A stretch of 64,000 nucleotides of DNA from Owenia fusiformis (taxonomy: Eukaryota; Annelida; Polychaeta; Sabellida; Oweniidae): the NCBI GenBank assembly GCA_903813345.2, contig CAIIXF020000007.1:22245564-22309563 (forward strand), given 5' to 3'. A model generated the notes under the pieces. That model searched no databases. It saw only the letters and a list, made by a program, of their open reading frames with translations, and was not told the origin of the DNA. A program made the position numbers and the translations under genes. Shown one piece after another: positions 43,240-55,329 of the stretch. Positions within the stretch are counted from its first letter, which is position 1. The number at the start of each line of letters is the position of its first letter.

Positions 43240-44796
43240 GACTCTAAGCAGTGCATTATTCATATGCACACATCTAAACTCTTTCATTCACAATAAATGA
43301 AATTATCCCCAATCCAAACTTTAAATGACTTTTGCTCTTTTTCAAAACTCAATATCAAATTTGTTATTAGGTACTAATGATTAATGAACAATATCACTTT
43401 ATCATCATCAATTCTTGCTGATTTACAACATGATGTAGCCTCTGTTATCCAGAAATTCTAGATACTAGGGTAACTAGATGTCTAACAATGACCTGAATTA
43501 TTTAGCAAGCCCATTGAATAACATTAATCAACATTATCTGCAATAACTCCAAAAAGTAGTAAGTGTGTATTGTATGTTTATCGCACAAATTATTTTGAAA
43601 TTTTTAAATATTTTCTTTTTAATACGAGTAATCTGGTACTTAGTATTGTAATAAGAACCAAGTTGGTGAGTTTAATGTTTTTCTTAGATCACCCACTTGA
43701 TTTATGAATCTGGCAATTAGCCAATGTAAATATTTATGGTATTATATCCTTCACAGTCAAGCTATTTTAAATCCCCCATTGTCAATTCATTACCGAGATT
43801 AAATTCTGCAATGTGCATTTGACTGCATATTTGGCAAACCAAACCTGGAAACCAAGCTATTTTAAATCCCCCATGGTCAATTCATTCCTGAGTTAAAATT
43901 TACCAATGTGCATTCGACTGTATATTATGACTATATATATGGCAATTCACAAACCAAACCTGGAAACCAATTTGCCTAAACGTTTAAATCCTGGCTTATT
44001 TTTACATGTGTCTTTCATTGAAAAGGCTCTCTGGTATTCTTTTGCCACCTTCATAGTCAAATGTTCATTGCTCTTTAAACTAATCCTCCGAAATATACAT
44101 ATTGTATGTATCAATGATTTCCAGTTGGGTAGTTTATTGAAGCAGATATATTTCTCTTTGGATGTGCAGGAGACTGTATGTCTGTATAAATTTATGTTGG
44201 TGTAACACTGCCATCTTTATGTAAACTTACGTATTCATTCAATACCATGATGAGAATGTTGTCCTGGAATCAAGATCATTGAGCCAGGGAATTCGATACA
44301 TTTTTCTTTATTCTTTTATATATATAATGTTTTAATGCATCTACGAATTTAACAACACCTTTCGTATTTTTAGCGCATGTGCAGTTTATGCTGTAACCGC
44401 TTTGGTCATCCCACAATGAGATCTCATTTTGAGATGCTTTGGAGTATGGATCACGGAGGCAGGGAGATTGCTATAATTACTTCATGTTTTACTTTATCAC
44501 TTAATCAATACCTGCCAGGTATATAGTGCACATGCGCAACATGTTCTTAAAGCTGTTAATTTGTATTTTTTTTTTTTGCTTTGGTTCTTACATTCACTGT
44601 TATGTTTATATGCCATTCAACAGAGCCACAAATATGTACTTGCTCATTTCGCCTAGCCTAGTTCTGTGCTTACAGAACATCATGTCTCAATTCATATTGA
44701 GATTTTCTTTTTTCAAATCTCGTAACATTTATAAGGGGGATCTGTTTGTGTGTGTAATGCTTCTACTTTTGGATACTGGATAATCTAAGTGCACAT
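43240..44796 (+). other. Long ORF1-ORF2 spacer with a ~95-bp tandem duplication
   Basis: LINE ORFs usually abut or overlap; here 1.56 kb separates them. A block starting CAAGCTATTTTAAATCCCCC at 43758 is repeated at 43853, the second copy with a 12-bp insertion. A short T-run and a pyrimidine-rich acceptor-like site (TTTTTTTAATATTACAG, ending 44839) lie at the ORF2 side. No other coding exon was recognised. Confidence 0.5.
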
Positions 44797-47700
44797 GTGT
44801 CATGCCCATGGTCTGATTTTCCTTTTTTTAATATTACAGACTCTACCGAATTTATTGATATTGTGCCAAATGGAGACTCAATTATTAGTTTTGAAAACAA
44901 AGTTTTCAATCCTCTTGAAATCAGAGATGATGATCCTGACGCCCCAGATTTTGATAACACAACCAAGGAATACATGGCAAAGAATGAATATGTGACACTT
45001 TCTGACTTCAATAATAATCTCAATTCCAAGAATAACATCGATATGTCAATTTTACATTGCAATATTCGTAGTTTGCCATCTAATCATTGGAAACTGTCTA
45101 ATCTACTTGCGTCAATTGATAAAAATATTTCTGTCATTGCTCTCTCTGAAACTTGGCTGTATAAAGATCAAGAAGACAACTTTTCTGATTTTGTAAATTA
45201 CCGAGGATTTTTCAACTCAAGAACAACTAGAGGAGGCGGTGTTGGTCTCCTTATTCATAAATCTCTTAATATCAAGGAAAGAACTGATTTAAAATTTAAC
45301 AATATCAATTGTGATGTCATAACCATAGAGGTAATTGTTGAAAAGGGGAAGAATATTTTAATAACCTGTGTATATAAGCCACCAAATGTTGATCTCGAGG
45401 AATTTAACAATGACTTAGATGTATACCTATCTTTAATTTCAAGAGAAAATAACAAATTAAGCTACATTGCTGGAGATTTTAACATTGATCTTTTTAAATC
45501 TGTTGAACATGAAAATACTGAAAACTTTTACAACATTATGTCTTCATATAACCTTATTCCTGTAATATATAAAGCAACTAGAGTAACTTCTAATACAGCC
45601 ACTCTCATAGATAACATCTTTACTAATGATTCTAAAGTTGACTTATGCGGAATTATATACAATGACATATCAGATCATTTCCCAATATTTGCTGTTTCCA
45701 ATAAACCTGTTAACAAAACCACATTCATGAAAAGGTCTATTAGAAAATATACTGATGAAAGCATTTTAAGATTTAAAGAAATTCTCTCTAACGAATCTTG
45801 GATCGACATTACAAATTTTAATGATGCTAATGAATCTTATAATAAATTTGAGGAAAAACTATCAGAATTTTATGACGAATGTTTCCCATTAAAACAGATC
45901 ACAATTAAACTATACAATAATAATCAAAAGCCATGGATTACGTCAGCCATACTTAAGTCAATTAGATATAAAAGCAAACTATACAAGAAATATCTTCGAA
46001 ATCCCACAGATCAAAATAAAAAACAATATAAAACTTATGCAAATCAACTAAAAAGTACAATTAAATTATCTGAAAAGCAATATTATAATAACAAATTTAA
46101 ACTGAATCAAGGCAACATAAAGGCAAATTGGCAAATAATTAATGAGATACTTCAAAGAAAGGATAAAAATAATAACATTCCAGACTTCTTCATTCAAAAT
46201 AATGTGAAAATAACCAACAAGCAGGATATAGCTAATCAGTTTAATAATTTCTTTGTAAAAGTTGGAGAAAAATTAGCTGCCAAAATTCCAAAGTCAGATA
46301 AAAAACCTTTAGATTTTATGCAAACATTAGGTCAACAGGCTTCTTCAATTTTTTTAGACCCAGTTGATGTTAACGAACTACAAAAAATAATTTCTAATTT
46401 AAAACCTTCTGCTGCAGGTCATGATGATTTTAAACCTTTTATTATGAAAGAATGCGGTTTTGTTCTATATCAGCCTCTAATGCATATTTTTAATTTATCC
46501 ATTTCAAACGGAGTTTTTCCGGACCAACTTAAAATTGCTAAAGTTATACCGATTTATAAAAAAGATGACAAACATTTTTTCACCAATTATCGGCCAATAT
46601 CTGTATTACCTGTTTTTTCAAAAATTTTGGAAAAAATAATGCATAAAAGAATAAAAAAGTTTATAGATATCATTGACATTTTGTATACTAATCAATTTGG
46701 ATTTAGGGAAAAGAGATCAACTTTCATGGGTGTGTTAACATTTATTGAAAAGATCAGAAAATCTATCGATGATGGTGAATTTACAATAGGATTATTCATT
46801 GACTTTTCCAAAGCTTTCGATACAATAGATCATAACATACTATTTGACAAACTTCAATATTATGGTATACGTGGTGTTGCTCTTGACTGGATAAAAAGTT
46901 ATTTTAAAAATAGATTTCAGCAAACTTTATATAAGGAAACAATCTCTAATCGTGAGTTGATCACTTGCGGTATTCCTCAAGGCTCAATTTTGGGACCCCT
47001 GTTTTTTATATTATATATTAATGATATTTATCTTTCTTCTCCGACACTATTTTTCGTCTTATTTGCAGATGATACTAATTTATTGATCAAAGGCAAAAAT
47101 CTACATGACCTGACAGAAACTTTAAACACTGAACTCAAACATATTGAGGAATGGCTGGTCACAAACAAATTATCACTCAATGCTAATAAAACAAAATATA
47201 TCATTTTTTCCTCAAGACAAAAAAGATTTAATGCAAATAATATAAAAATCTATCTAAATGACAAAGAACTTGAACAAGTTGATCATATTAACTTTCTTGG
47301 AATAACAATAGATAACCATTTGAACTGGAAACGGCATATTGCTTCTGTTAATGCAAAAATTTCTAGGACAATTGGTATTTTATATAGAGTTAAACAACTG
47401 TTGAATATCAGCGGTTTTATGAGTATCTATTATTCACTTATATATTCCCATCTTATATATGGCAATGTTATTTGGGGTGAAACATGTAGTTCATTAAATT
47501 CCCTATATCTTGTGCAAAAGAAATTCACCCGCATTGCAACAAACAGCGATTATAGGGCTCATTCCCTACCATTATTCAAACAGTTAAACCTTTTGAATAT
47601 TTTTGACATACACAAACAACAGAAATGTTTATTCATGTATAAATGGATAAATAAGCTTGATAACTACCAGAAAATTTTTCCTAACTTATTCAAAATGGTC

Positions 47701-47892
47701 CAGGCGAGACATGATCACAATACCAGAAACAAGGATTCTTATGATAAACTCAAAGTAAGGACGAACTATGGCATTTCAATGTTAACTTTCACGGCACCAA
47801 CAATTTGGAATCAATTACCAAACAAGATTAAATCATCTCGAAGTGTTCACATCATGAAAAGAGAACTGAAAAGGTACTTTGTCAATAATTGA
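44797..47892 (+). CDS. LINE ORF2: APE endonuclease and reverse transcriptase (1031 aa)
   Basis: ORF2 nicks target DNA and copies the LINE RNA at the nick. Endonuclease motifs: LHCNIRSL (near 87), LSETW (near 117), AGDFNID (near 225), SDHFPIF (near 291). Reverse transcriptase motifs: VIPIYKKDD and NYRPISVLPVFSKILEK (near 585-610), NQFGFREKRST, FIDFSKAFDTIDHNIL (near 668), GIPQGSILGPLFFILYINDI (near 727) and the catalytic FADDTNLL (near 757), then LNANKTKYIIFSS and NFLGITID. All catalytic residues are present and there is no stop or frameshift. The listed start is a GTG; the first clear ATG is at 44974. No RNase H domain is visible. Confidence 0.9.
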   Translation: MSCPWSDFPFFNITDSTEFIDIVPNGDSIISFENKVFNPLEIRDDDPDAPDFDNTTKEYMAKNEYVTLSDFNNNLNSKNNIDMSILHCNIRSLPSNHWKLSNLLASIDKNISVIALSETWLYKDQEDNFSDFVNYRGFFNSRTTRGGGVGLLIHKSLNIKERTDLKFNNINCDVITIEVIVEKGKNILITCVYKPPNVDLEEFNNDLDVYLSLISRENNKLSYIAGDFNIDLFKSVEHENTENFYNIMSSYNLIPVIYKATRVTSNTATLIDNIFTNDSKVDLCGIIYNDISDHFPIFAVSNKPVNKTTFMKRSIRKYTDESILRFKEILSNESWIDITNFNDANESYNKFEEKLSEFYDECFPLKQITIKLYNNNQKPWITSAILKSIRYKSKLYKKYLRNPTDQNKKQYKTYANQLKSTIKLSEKQYYNNKFKLNQGNIKANWQIINEILQRKDKNNNIPDFFIQNNVKITNKQDIANQFNNFFVKVGEKLAAKIPKSDKKPLDFMQTLGQQASSIFLDPVDVNELQKIISNLKPSAAGHDDFKPFIMKECGFVLYQPLMHIFNLSISNGVFPDQLKIAKVIPIYKKDDKHFFTNYRPISVLPVFSKILEKIMHKRIKKFIDIIDILYTNQFGFREKRSTFMGVLTFIEKIRKSIDDGEFTIGLFIDFSKAFDTIDHNILFDKLQYYGIRGVALDWIKSYFKNRFQQTLYKETISNRELITCGIPQGSILGPLFFILYINDIYLSSPTLFFVLFADDTNLLIKGKNLHDLTETLNTELKHIEEWLVTNKLSLNANKTKYIIFSSRQKRFNANNIKIYLNDKELEQVDHINFLGITIDNHLNWKRHIASVNAKISRTIGILYRVKQLLNISGFMSIYYSLIYSHLIYGNVIWGETCSSLNSLYLVQKKFTRIATNSDYRAHSLPLFKQLNLLNIFDIHKQQKCLFMYKWINKLDNYQKIFPNLFKMVQARHDHNTRNKDSYDKLKVRTNYGISMLTFTAPTIWNQLPNKIKSSRSVHIMKRELKRYFVNN

Positions 47893-48096
47893 TTATCATT
47901 CGTATACTTTATATTTTGGGCTCTATGACACACAATTCATTTACCATCCATTACAAGCATTTGCACACAAACAGATCCCCCTCTGTTTCTATGTAGGCAA
48001 CTTACCACCCTGTCGGGAATATACACAATTTGTGTCACCCGCTCATTGTATGTATTTCAAAACTTAGCTTACTGAATAAATAAATAATAATAATAA

Positions 48097-49884
48097 CTAG
48101 ATTGGTAAATTGAACAAAGTTCAATTTAAGACTCCAGATTGATTTACTTGAGTAAAGAGCTGAGTAAGTAACTGAGTAGGAAGCTGAGTAAGTAGACGAT
48201 TAAGTAATTGAGTAAGTAGTTGAGTAGGTAGCTGAGTAAGCTGCTGAGTAGGTAGCTGAGTAGGTAGCTGAGTATGTAGCTGAGCAAGTAGCTGAGTAGG
48301 TAGCTGAGAAGTAGGTAGCTGAGAAGTAGGTAGCTAAGTAGGTAGCCGAGTAGGTATGTAGCCGAGTAGGTAAGTAGGAATTTTTGAAAGTATATTTGTT
48401 GGATCTGCATTATGGATACTGGTAAATGTGAATTTTAAAATGGCGTAGAATCTGAACTGGGAGTCGGATTGAAATTTGGTTTGCAGATTCAGATTCCTGA
48501 GAGAATTCTACCCTTAATTCATAACTCATACGTTAAATTTGGAGAATTTTTTATTTTGACCTACTTTTCAGACACCATATCTCAAAAGTGGGTCAAAATA
48601 CTTTCTGACGGCAGAAGGCTAACACTATAGGCACACTCTTTGCTACCTGTATACAAAATTTCGAGGCAAATCATTAAAGTGTAATGTCAGAATCGCAAAA
48701 TTAAGGAAAAACTATGAATTTGACCTAGATTTTGACCTAGGCATTTTGGTGTCCAAATTTTAAAGCTAGATAGCCTTCGAGGTCCCCTTCTTTTATAGGC
48801 TTTCAGAATGTTAAGCTGTACTCAGTTTATATCTGGTATTTTACACTTCAAAAAAATCTTTTTTCTCATTGACATAACATGGGGCAAAAAATTTAGCGAT
48901 TTTTGAGCTTTCAAAACGCCATAACTTCCGAACCGAAAAACGGATTGAAATTTGGTTTACAGATTCGGATTCCTGGGAAAATTCTACTCTTAATTCATAG
49001 CTCATATGTTAAATTTGGAGAACTTTTTATTTTGACCTACTTTTCGGACACCATATCTCAAAAGTGGGTCAAAATACTTTCTGACGGCAAAAGGCTAACA
49101 CTATTAGCACACTCTTTGCTACCTGTATACAAAATTTTGAAGTAAATTATTAAAGTGTAGTGTCAGAATCGTAAAAATAAGGAAAAACTATGAATTTGAC
49201 CTAGATTTTGATTTTGGCATTTTGGTGTCCAAATTTTGAAGCTATGTAGCTTTTGAGGACCCCTTCTTTTATAAGTATTCATTATGTTAAGCTGTACTCA
49301 GTCTATATCTTGTATTTTACACTTCGAAAAAGTCTTTTTTCCCATTGACTTAACATAGGCACCAAATTTAGCGATTTTTGAGCTTTCAAAACGCCATAAC
49401 TTTCGAACTAGAAGTCGGATCGAAATTTGGTTTGCAGATTCAGATTCCTGAGAAAATTCTACACTTATTTCATAGCTCATATGTTAAATTTGGTTAACTT
49501 TTTAGTTTGACCTACTTTCCGGATGCCATATCTCAAAATCGGTAAGAGTAATCAAAAAACGGATGGCAAACTCTCAATTTGTTTTTTTCTAAGCTACATG
49601 ATGAAAAAAAGATGAAGGAGTAACCACAAACAACAACGAAGATAATTGACAGAATGTTGATTTGACCTAAATTTGACCTAGTTCTTGACCTTTGACCTAG
49701 ATACAAATTTGACCTAATTTCCCAGAAACTAGGTTGATGGGCTATGTTAGCCATGTAAGTAGGTTAAAGTAAGTTCCTGTAGTTGCTGAGAAAAAGTGTT
49801 CGGAAAGAAAGAAAGAAAGAAAGAATAATAAAAATAAGAAAACTGGCAAAAGCAATAGACTCCAGATTTTCAATCTGGAGTCTA
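48097..49884 (-). mobile_element. Hairpin-capped element of tandem ~475-bp units, copy 2
   Basis: Inverted relative to copy 1. The left side has CTAGATTGG, the hairpin AAATTGAAC/GTTCAATTT (48108-48128) and AGACTCCAGATT; the right end is the hairpin TAGACTCCAGATT/AATCTGGAGTCTA (49856-49884). The GAAATTTGGTTT unit landmark recurs at about 48471, 48949 and 49422, giving periods near 475 bp. Next to the left hairpin lies a degenerate GTAGGTAGCTGA array (48140-48385), where copy 1 has a TATCCTTCC array; a GAAA run lies near the right end. It is non-coding. Confidence 0.7.
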
Positions 49885-50243
49885 ATAATTTGAAAGTGAA
49901 AAATTTGAAATAGATGACAAATATAGAAATGTGAACTCTATAGACTAGTATATATTTACATAATCAGAGAACCAGTGCAAAGTTTGCACTCAAATACATT
50001 GGAATTGCTCTTGGGGTAAACATGATTTCTCAATAATGCTAGTCTGAGTTACATATCTATAGCCATTGACGTCAATATTACACTTCTCAAAATCATAGGT
50101 TGAGGCCATCCTTACTGCAAGAGTATTTTACAAGTAAATACTGAATTTAAGCATAAATGAAGTCCTTTGAAGAAGGATGTGTGGAGGCATACTCTACCAT
50201 TATGCTGATTTATATGACATGTTTCAACTTGTTTAGAGCTATT

Positions 50244-50276
50244 GTGACCCCCCCACAATAGGAAGGGGGGGGGTCA
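50244..50276. repeat. G/C-run palindrome
   Basis: TGACCCCCCCAC and GGGGGGGGGTCA form an inverted pair with a short AT-rich loop. A similar hairpin is at 63098-63152. Confidence 0.6.
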
Positions 50277-51510
50277 ATTTATCTTTAAAAGTTAGTTTCA
50301 GAAATAAAAGTATGAAATACCAACAGTAGTTAAATTATCAAAAGTTAGTATCAGAAAGAAAGAAAAGAATGAAATAGTTAAATGATCAACTGGGAAAAGT
50401 AGTGCAAAGCTGAAAATTATAGTGTAAATGACACTGATCCACTTATACTATTTTATTTACACATACATATTCAGATATTAATTCAATTAATCCCAGGATT
50501 TGATTTCGCATGTTATCCCATAATACTTCAACACTCTGACTTGTTTCATCTATGTAATTCAACTAGTGCATCATGGGATAATGAGCACCTCCTCCATCTG
50601 GAATGTTATTTCTTGGAGAGGAATGCAATTTCTGGTCCATTTGCTTTCGTCATTAGAATGAGCCATTTATTAACAATTAAGATGCTTATAATAGTGGATT
50701 TATAGATGGTTATAGAACTGTAAAGGCAGATAACTCTGGGCACTGTTAGAGACATCCAGTGAATGTTAACAATGATTAGAACTCTCAGTTCACTAAGTAC
50801 ATGTCTCTTGCAGAGGCTCAACTATGTCTTCATCTTTCATCTCTTGGAAGTTTGGTTACCCGATTGTTTCAATTTAGCATCATATGCGTCATCATAATTT
50901 TAGGTATTTAGGCCAGTCATGAACTTCTGAACTTTTCAGAATAAAGTTTCGATTATGAACAACAGTATAAAAAATGATTTCGCTCAAAATTTACTAAATT
51001 CATTCTTTTTTGTTTTTTAGCGAGAGGTTTTGCATTTTGAAGGATGAACATCATTTTATTGTGTGCTTCACCTAATGTTTATTTTCTGAATCAAGAATTC
51101 TTAGTACTCTATTTATTAATATATATGGAAACCCTGAATAGAATATTACCAAAAGTTATACTATCCACAAAGCACTTAGTGCCCTTTAAAAGTAGCTCAT
51201 TAAACCATTTTTCAATAAATGTTTTATGTTATAACTGTAAAGCTTGGCATGCAAATTGTCAACAACATTTTAGGTCTCTTTTGATGTTCATCATTAAGAT
51301 GATGAAAGCTCACCTGCAGAATGCCTGAATATCTATTCAGTTCATCATGCTAACTATTTAAAGACTGGCATTTGTATTTGCATATTCGGTTATATGGAAA
51401 GCAAATGTGCCCTTAACGCTTAAAACTATTTATTTATTTGTATTCTTCCTACAAAATATGAATATGAGGGTTGTCTAAAAAATTGTTCTCATGTTAATCC
51501 CTCGAAATGT
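50277..51510. other. Non-coding, nothing recognised
   Basis: AT-rich DNA. An acceptor-like TTTTTTGTTTTTTAG at about 51020 has no convincing exon after it. Confidence 0.3.
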
Positions 51511-51514
51511 TATT

Positions 51515-51605
51515 TTGGCCATTTTTTCCAAAGTTGTCAAAAGTGAACTCCCCCCTGGAATTTTTTAAAAAGTGACCTCCTTGGCAAATCCTGGCTTTGG
51601 GCATC
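51515..51605 (+). repeat. Dispersed repeat, AGTGAACTCCCCC type, second copy
   Basis: Shares AAGTGAAC, CCCCTGGAATTTTTT and CTTGGCAAATCCTGGC with 22375-22480 in the same order. Confidence 0.55.
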
Positions 51606-51737
51606 TTACCATACACCAAAATATAAACTCTTTAGTTACTCTGGAAATATGAACTCTTCCATAACTAACTTGAAATGTGAACACTATGTGAGTTGTTATC
51701 AGTTAATAGGTGAAAAAATGGGAGAAAACATTGACCC

Positions 51738-51940
51738 AAGCCTAAGGCCTCAAAAAGTGGTTCTTTTTGGTCATTACTGGGCTTTTTAAGGCCTTATTTT
51801 TTAATTTCAGGCCAAATTTTGAAGAAAGTGGGCCTGAAAATTTCAATATTTGGGCCCATTTTTGGGTTTTAGGGGCCCAAAGTTTTTTCTCTGACCTGAA
51901 ATTTGCCCTCTCCCCTTGTTGGTTCCCAGATCCGCCCCTG
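51738..51940. mobile_element. GGCGGATC MITE, copy 3
   Basis: The right end TTGGTTCCCAGATCCGCCCC plus TG mirrors the left end of copy 2. The interior GGGCCTGAAAATTTCAATAT and TTTTGGGTTTTAGGGGCCC matches copies 1 and 4. The left end is lost. Confidence 0.6.
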
Positions 51941-54033
51941 ATTAGTATTAAATGAGAATTACAGGTCAGGATGATCTGTTAATTTGATGGGACCAAATGG
52001 TCATAGTAAATGTCCCATATGCCCTTGAATTTGCGTGCACATGTGCCAAATGGTTAGAATATTTTAAAGGGGAAAACCGGGTATAAAAGGAAGATAGAAC
52101 AGCCAATTACAGTCAATTATGTCAGTTGAAAATGTTTGAATCACTGAAACCAGTAAATTTATTTTGATTTTGCCAATATCATGAATTCTAGGAAGTATCA
52201 AAGACCCAAAATTGCTACAGTCATGTATGAAACCATAATGAATACAAATATGAAATCATATTCAAGTATTATTCAGTATATTTCAAGCAAACTTGAAAAT
52301 AAATATTTTAAAGGTCTCATTAAATATGAGCAGTTGGATGTGGATTTAATTTCAAATTGACCAATAGTCTGCAATGCTCTCAGGTCAAAGGTTAAAACAT
52401 GTAAACATAGCAGCAAAATGCCTTGTGCTTGTGTTTATAAATGACCCTACTACTGCTAAGCCACATCCTCTGCTGACAGCTGATTGGCTGTTTGCTATCT
52501 AGTAGGCATTTCACATGTTACATAAGACACCCGGGTGTAGCAATTAACTGAAGTTTTCCTCTTTAAGTTAGAATGATGCAGACCTAAACTATAGAAACCA
52601 GATTGGGAGAGAGGTATTTTGTTCATGGCTCGATTCTGTCAAAAACAAGGATGCTCATTGATGGTGTATCTTACAGCTTAATTGCAATCATCACTAATTA
52701 GTTAGCAGCACCAGGTTGTAGGGGTTGAACATAACACATGTCTTTAGGAATATATCGTGTTGAGTACCTGGAAGTACCATAATTAAAGCCCAACACCCCT
52801 AATTAGTGCCATAAATGGAATAGTCCATTGATGGATCAGTCATGGCACTATAATTGGACTGGTTGATTTTGTCTCCAAGGGGTACTAGATTGTTTTACAA
52901 CTAACTGTTAGCAGTTTCACCGAGCTATGTAACATTTACTGATTGATAAACACAGTGCATTAAGGAACCCTTTCTTAATAAAAAGGGATCTTTATAAACA
53001 TTTTGGAATATCTTGACAGAACTGTCTTTCTGGATTTATGCAAGTCTTCAATGGGAATATCACATCTCTATAAATATCTTCAAGAATAACAACATTTGGA
53101 TAAATTTAGCCTCTAATGATCTCTGAGATGTTGTAGGAAAACAAATTAAAAAACATCAAGGATACATACAGATAGATAAACAGATAAAAGAAAACCGGAT
53201 CAACTTTTAGACATTGATCATTTTTTAAACTTCTTATTTGATGAGTTCAATCATGGGCTTTCAAGAGATTGTATATTTCATAAATGTGAAATTACTGGAG
53301 CATTAATTCAAAGTCAGCAAAACACATATTATCAACAGGATCGTTATATTCATCGGAAGTTATGAATAATAGCAACCTTGTTTTGTTAAGATCAGAATTT
53401 AAATAGCAGATGAGACGACTGGGAAAGTCCCAAGAATTAACTTTTGTTATGACGTCTTTTCTCAAATTGTAATCAGTCAGTCTCCGAATATTGAAGCTAT
53501 AAACATTGTGGGCTAAAGCCAGTTCAAGAAATCAATAACATTTTCACAAATTACGGCCTCGAGGCGCAAATTATGCCGAAATTGCTTAAGAAGATTGATA
53601 GAGAAAACTCTTTGAAGAAATACTGATCAAGTTAGATACGTCATTGGTCAGTGATGGGACCATAAAATTCTTGAATAAACACATGGCAACAAGTGAATCA
53701 ATCCAATTGAGATTCGAATTAATAAGAAAAATTTGTCTCAAATCAAGAACACTGAAACCCTATTGCTAGCAGAATCATACACTCTTCATTGGAAAGGCAA
53801 GATCAAGGAATAGCTTCGTCTTATATTAAGAGTATTGAGGAAGCCCTCTTTTGGAAAGTAGCAAAGGGTAACCAAGGCAACCAACAAGTGTCATACACTG
53901 TACCATGAGAATGAAAACATTAGGAGGTGCTAATAAATATATGAACATATCATATACTTGTAGTTTATAAGAACTAAAATTGAATTCACAGAAACTGAGG
54001 GTAGATTTGGTGTGAATAAAAGGATCAGAGAAG
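51941..54033. other. Non-coding, nothing recognised
   Basis: No ORF, splice-consistent exon or repeat could be supported, apart from the candidate exon that follows it. Confidence 0.3.
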
Positions 54034-54183
54034 ATGGTACTTATTCAATGGAACAACAAGAACTCAAATGAAAGAGGGATTATTAAACAAGGCACTGTGA
54101 AGGATCTGATTAACCGATATCAAGATATAGAACTGAAAAAGAATAGACCATTCAAGAAGAATAAGGAGAATATAAACCATGAG
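54034..54183 (+). CDS. Candidate first coding exon, 50 codons, unknown protein
   Basis: Starts MVLIQWNNKNSN and continues GTVKDLINRYQDIELKK to NKENINHE, then donor GTGAGT at 54184. An in-frame TGA lies seven codons upstream, so the ATG would be the start. The predicted peptide is hydrophilic and lysine/asparagine-rich with a short amphipathic helix (VKDLINRYQ). The helix loosely recalls the VxDLIxxFE motif near the N-terminus of FGD-type Rho exchange factors, but this is not enough to name it. No second exon was found before the window ends. It could be a chance ORF. Confidence 0.35.
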
Positions 54184-55329
54184 GTGAGTGTTAGATGTCA
54201 ATCTTAAAATTTGAAGCATGTCATCTCATCTTCAAAGGTACACAGGTTGGAAAAACTGATATCTTGTAGAGTAGATTTGGATGTGATCTTTTAGGTTAAG
54301 ATGGCATCTTGCATTAGCTTATTGTATGACTCAGCTATCCTACTAGACACCAAAACATGGAACCACACAGGGTACATAGGTGGTGTAATCTTGGTGGGAC
54401 ATGGATGGAATGTTTGAACTTCTTTATCAAGTTAACAAATGAAATGTGGTCAGCCAGGTAAAGATTTCAATAATGTCTTAAAACTCAATTACAGTCATTA
54501 TATTTCATATTGGTTCCTTTTCTATCCATCCCTCAACATTTTTTTTTGTATACCTCTTTTCAAGGAATGTCACCTTCTTCAAGAATCAATGTGTACCAGC
54601 AAAACAATAGATTTTTACACCTCCCTCCAAATATATATATGTACCAAATGTAATTAGTTTATGAATGTATATTCATATAGTGACCTTCCAAATGCAAGTT
54701 TCATAATCACGAGCTCCCATTTATGATACTGGTCACTTTTCCTGTCTTGTTTTCAAGACTCAAAGACAGAAGATGTCAAGGCTTATCATTGCTTATCACA
54801 TTGATGAGCTAGTATTTCTAGTGCCTACTACTAATTCAACAACAAAAATTCAATGTGGTTTTCAGTGTTTTTTCAAATTATTGACTGCTATCACCTGCTT
54901 TTTTACTCCAGTGTTACCATGACATTAGTCTAACTACAACCCCCTGTGAGAATCCCCCCCCCTTCCTCTACTTAACTATACAGGTATGAAAACTTCTCAC
55001 TTCTCTTGTTGGGAGCTGTGTAGTGGGGGGGGGGGCACATACCCTGCATGCAGAGTCTAGTTTAACTACCGAAGCTCTCTTTTAAGAAGCGAAGTCCAAC
55101 AAGTGCAAAGATTAGGGGGCACATATGCTTGTAGCTAGACTTCTTTGACATCTTATTCATGTATTGAAGTTCATAGAATGTTGTCTTTTATACACCCTCA
55201 AGAAAAACAAATCAGTTAGGTTATTGAACCATGCTAATGAATAGAGGTTTGCCCCTATTCTAGACTGTATTCTTGTCTAGCATTATATTAATACAGGTGG
55301 ATATCTCAGGCCCGTAGCCAGGATTTGCT

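Larger units (their letters stand above)
42418..48096 (+). mobile_element. LINE retrotransposon of the Jockey/CR1/L2 group, both ORFs intact
   Basis: It comprises ORF1 (42451-43239), a 1.56 kb spacer, ORF2 (44797-47892) and a 3' UTR with AATAAA (48075-48080) and a TAAATAATAATAATAA tail. APE-type endonuclease plus reverse transcriptase with no RNase H, together with a microsatellite-like tail, point to the CR1/L2/Jockey branch. Open frames over 1031 codons imply recent insertion. The 5' end is unresolved, and the true element may start further left. Confidence 0.85.

Noticed and set aside
42918-43287. Minus-strand ORFs of 63 aa
   Set aside because: They are shadows of LINE ORF1 on the opposite strand.
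48144-48410. 88-aa minus-strand ORF rich in Leu, Ser and Tyr
   Set aside because: It is a translation of the GTAGGTAGCTGA microsatellite in the hairpin-capped element.
51020-51110. Exon starting after the acceptor-like TTTTTTGTTTTTTAG
   Set aside because: Frames close quickly and no donor follows at a reasonable distance.
51767-51955. 62-aa ORF similar to ORFs at 61315 and 15333
   Set aside because: Shared reading comes from the GGCGGATC MITE, not from a gene.
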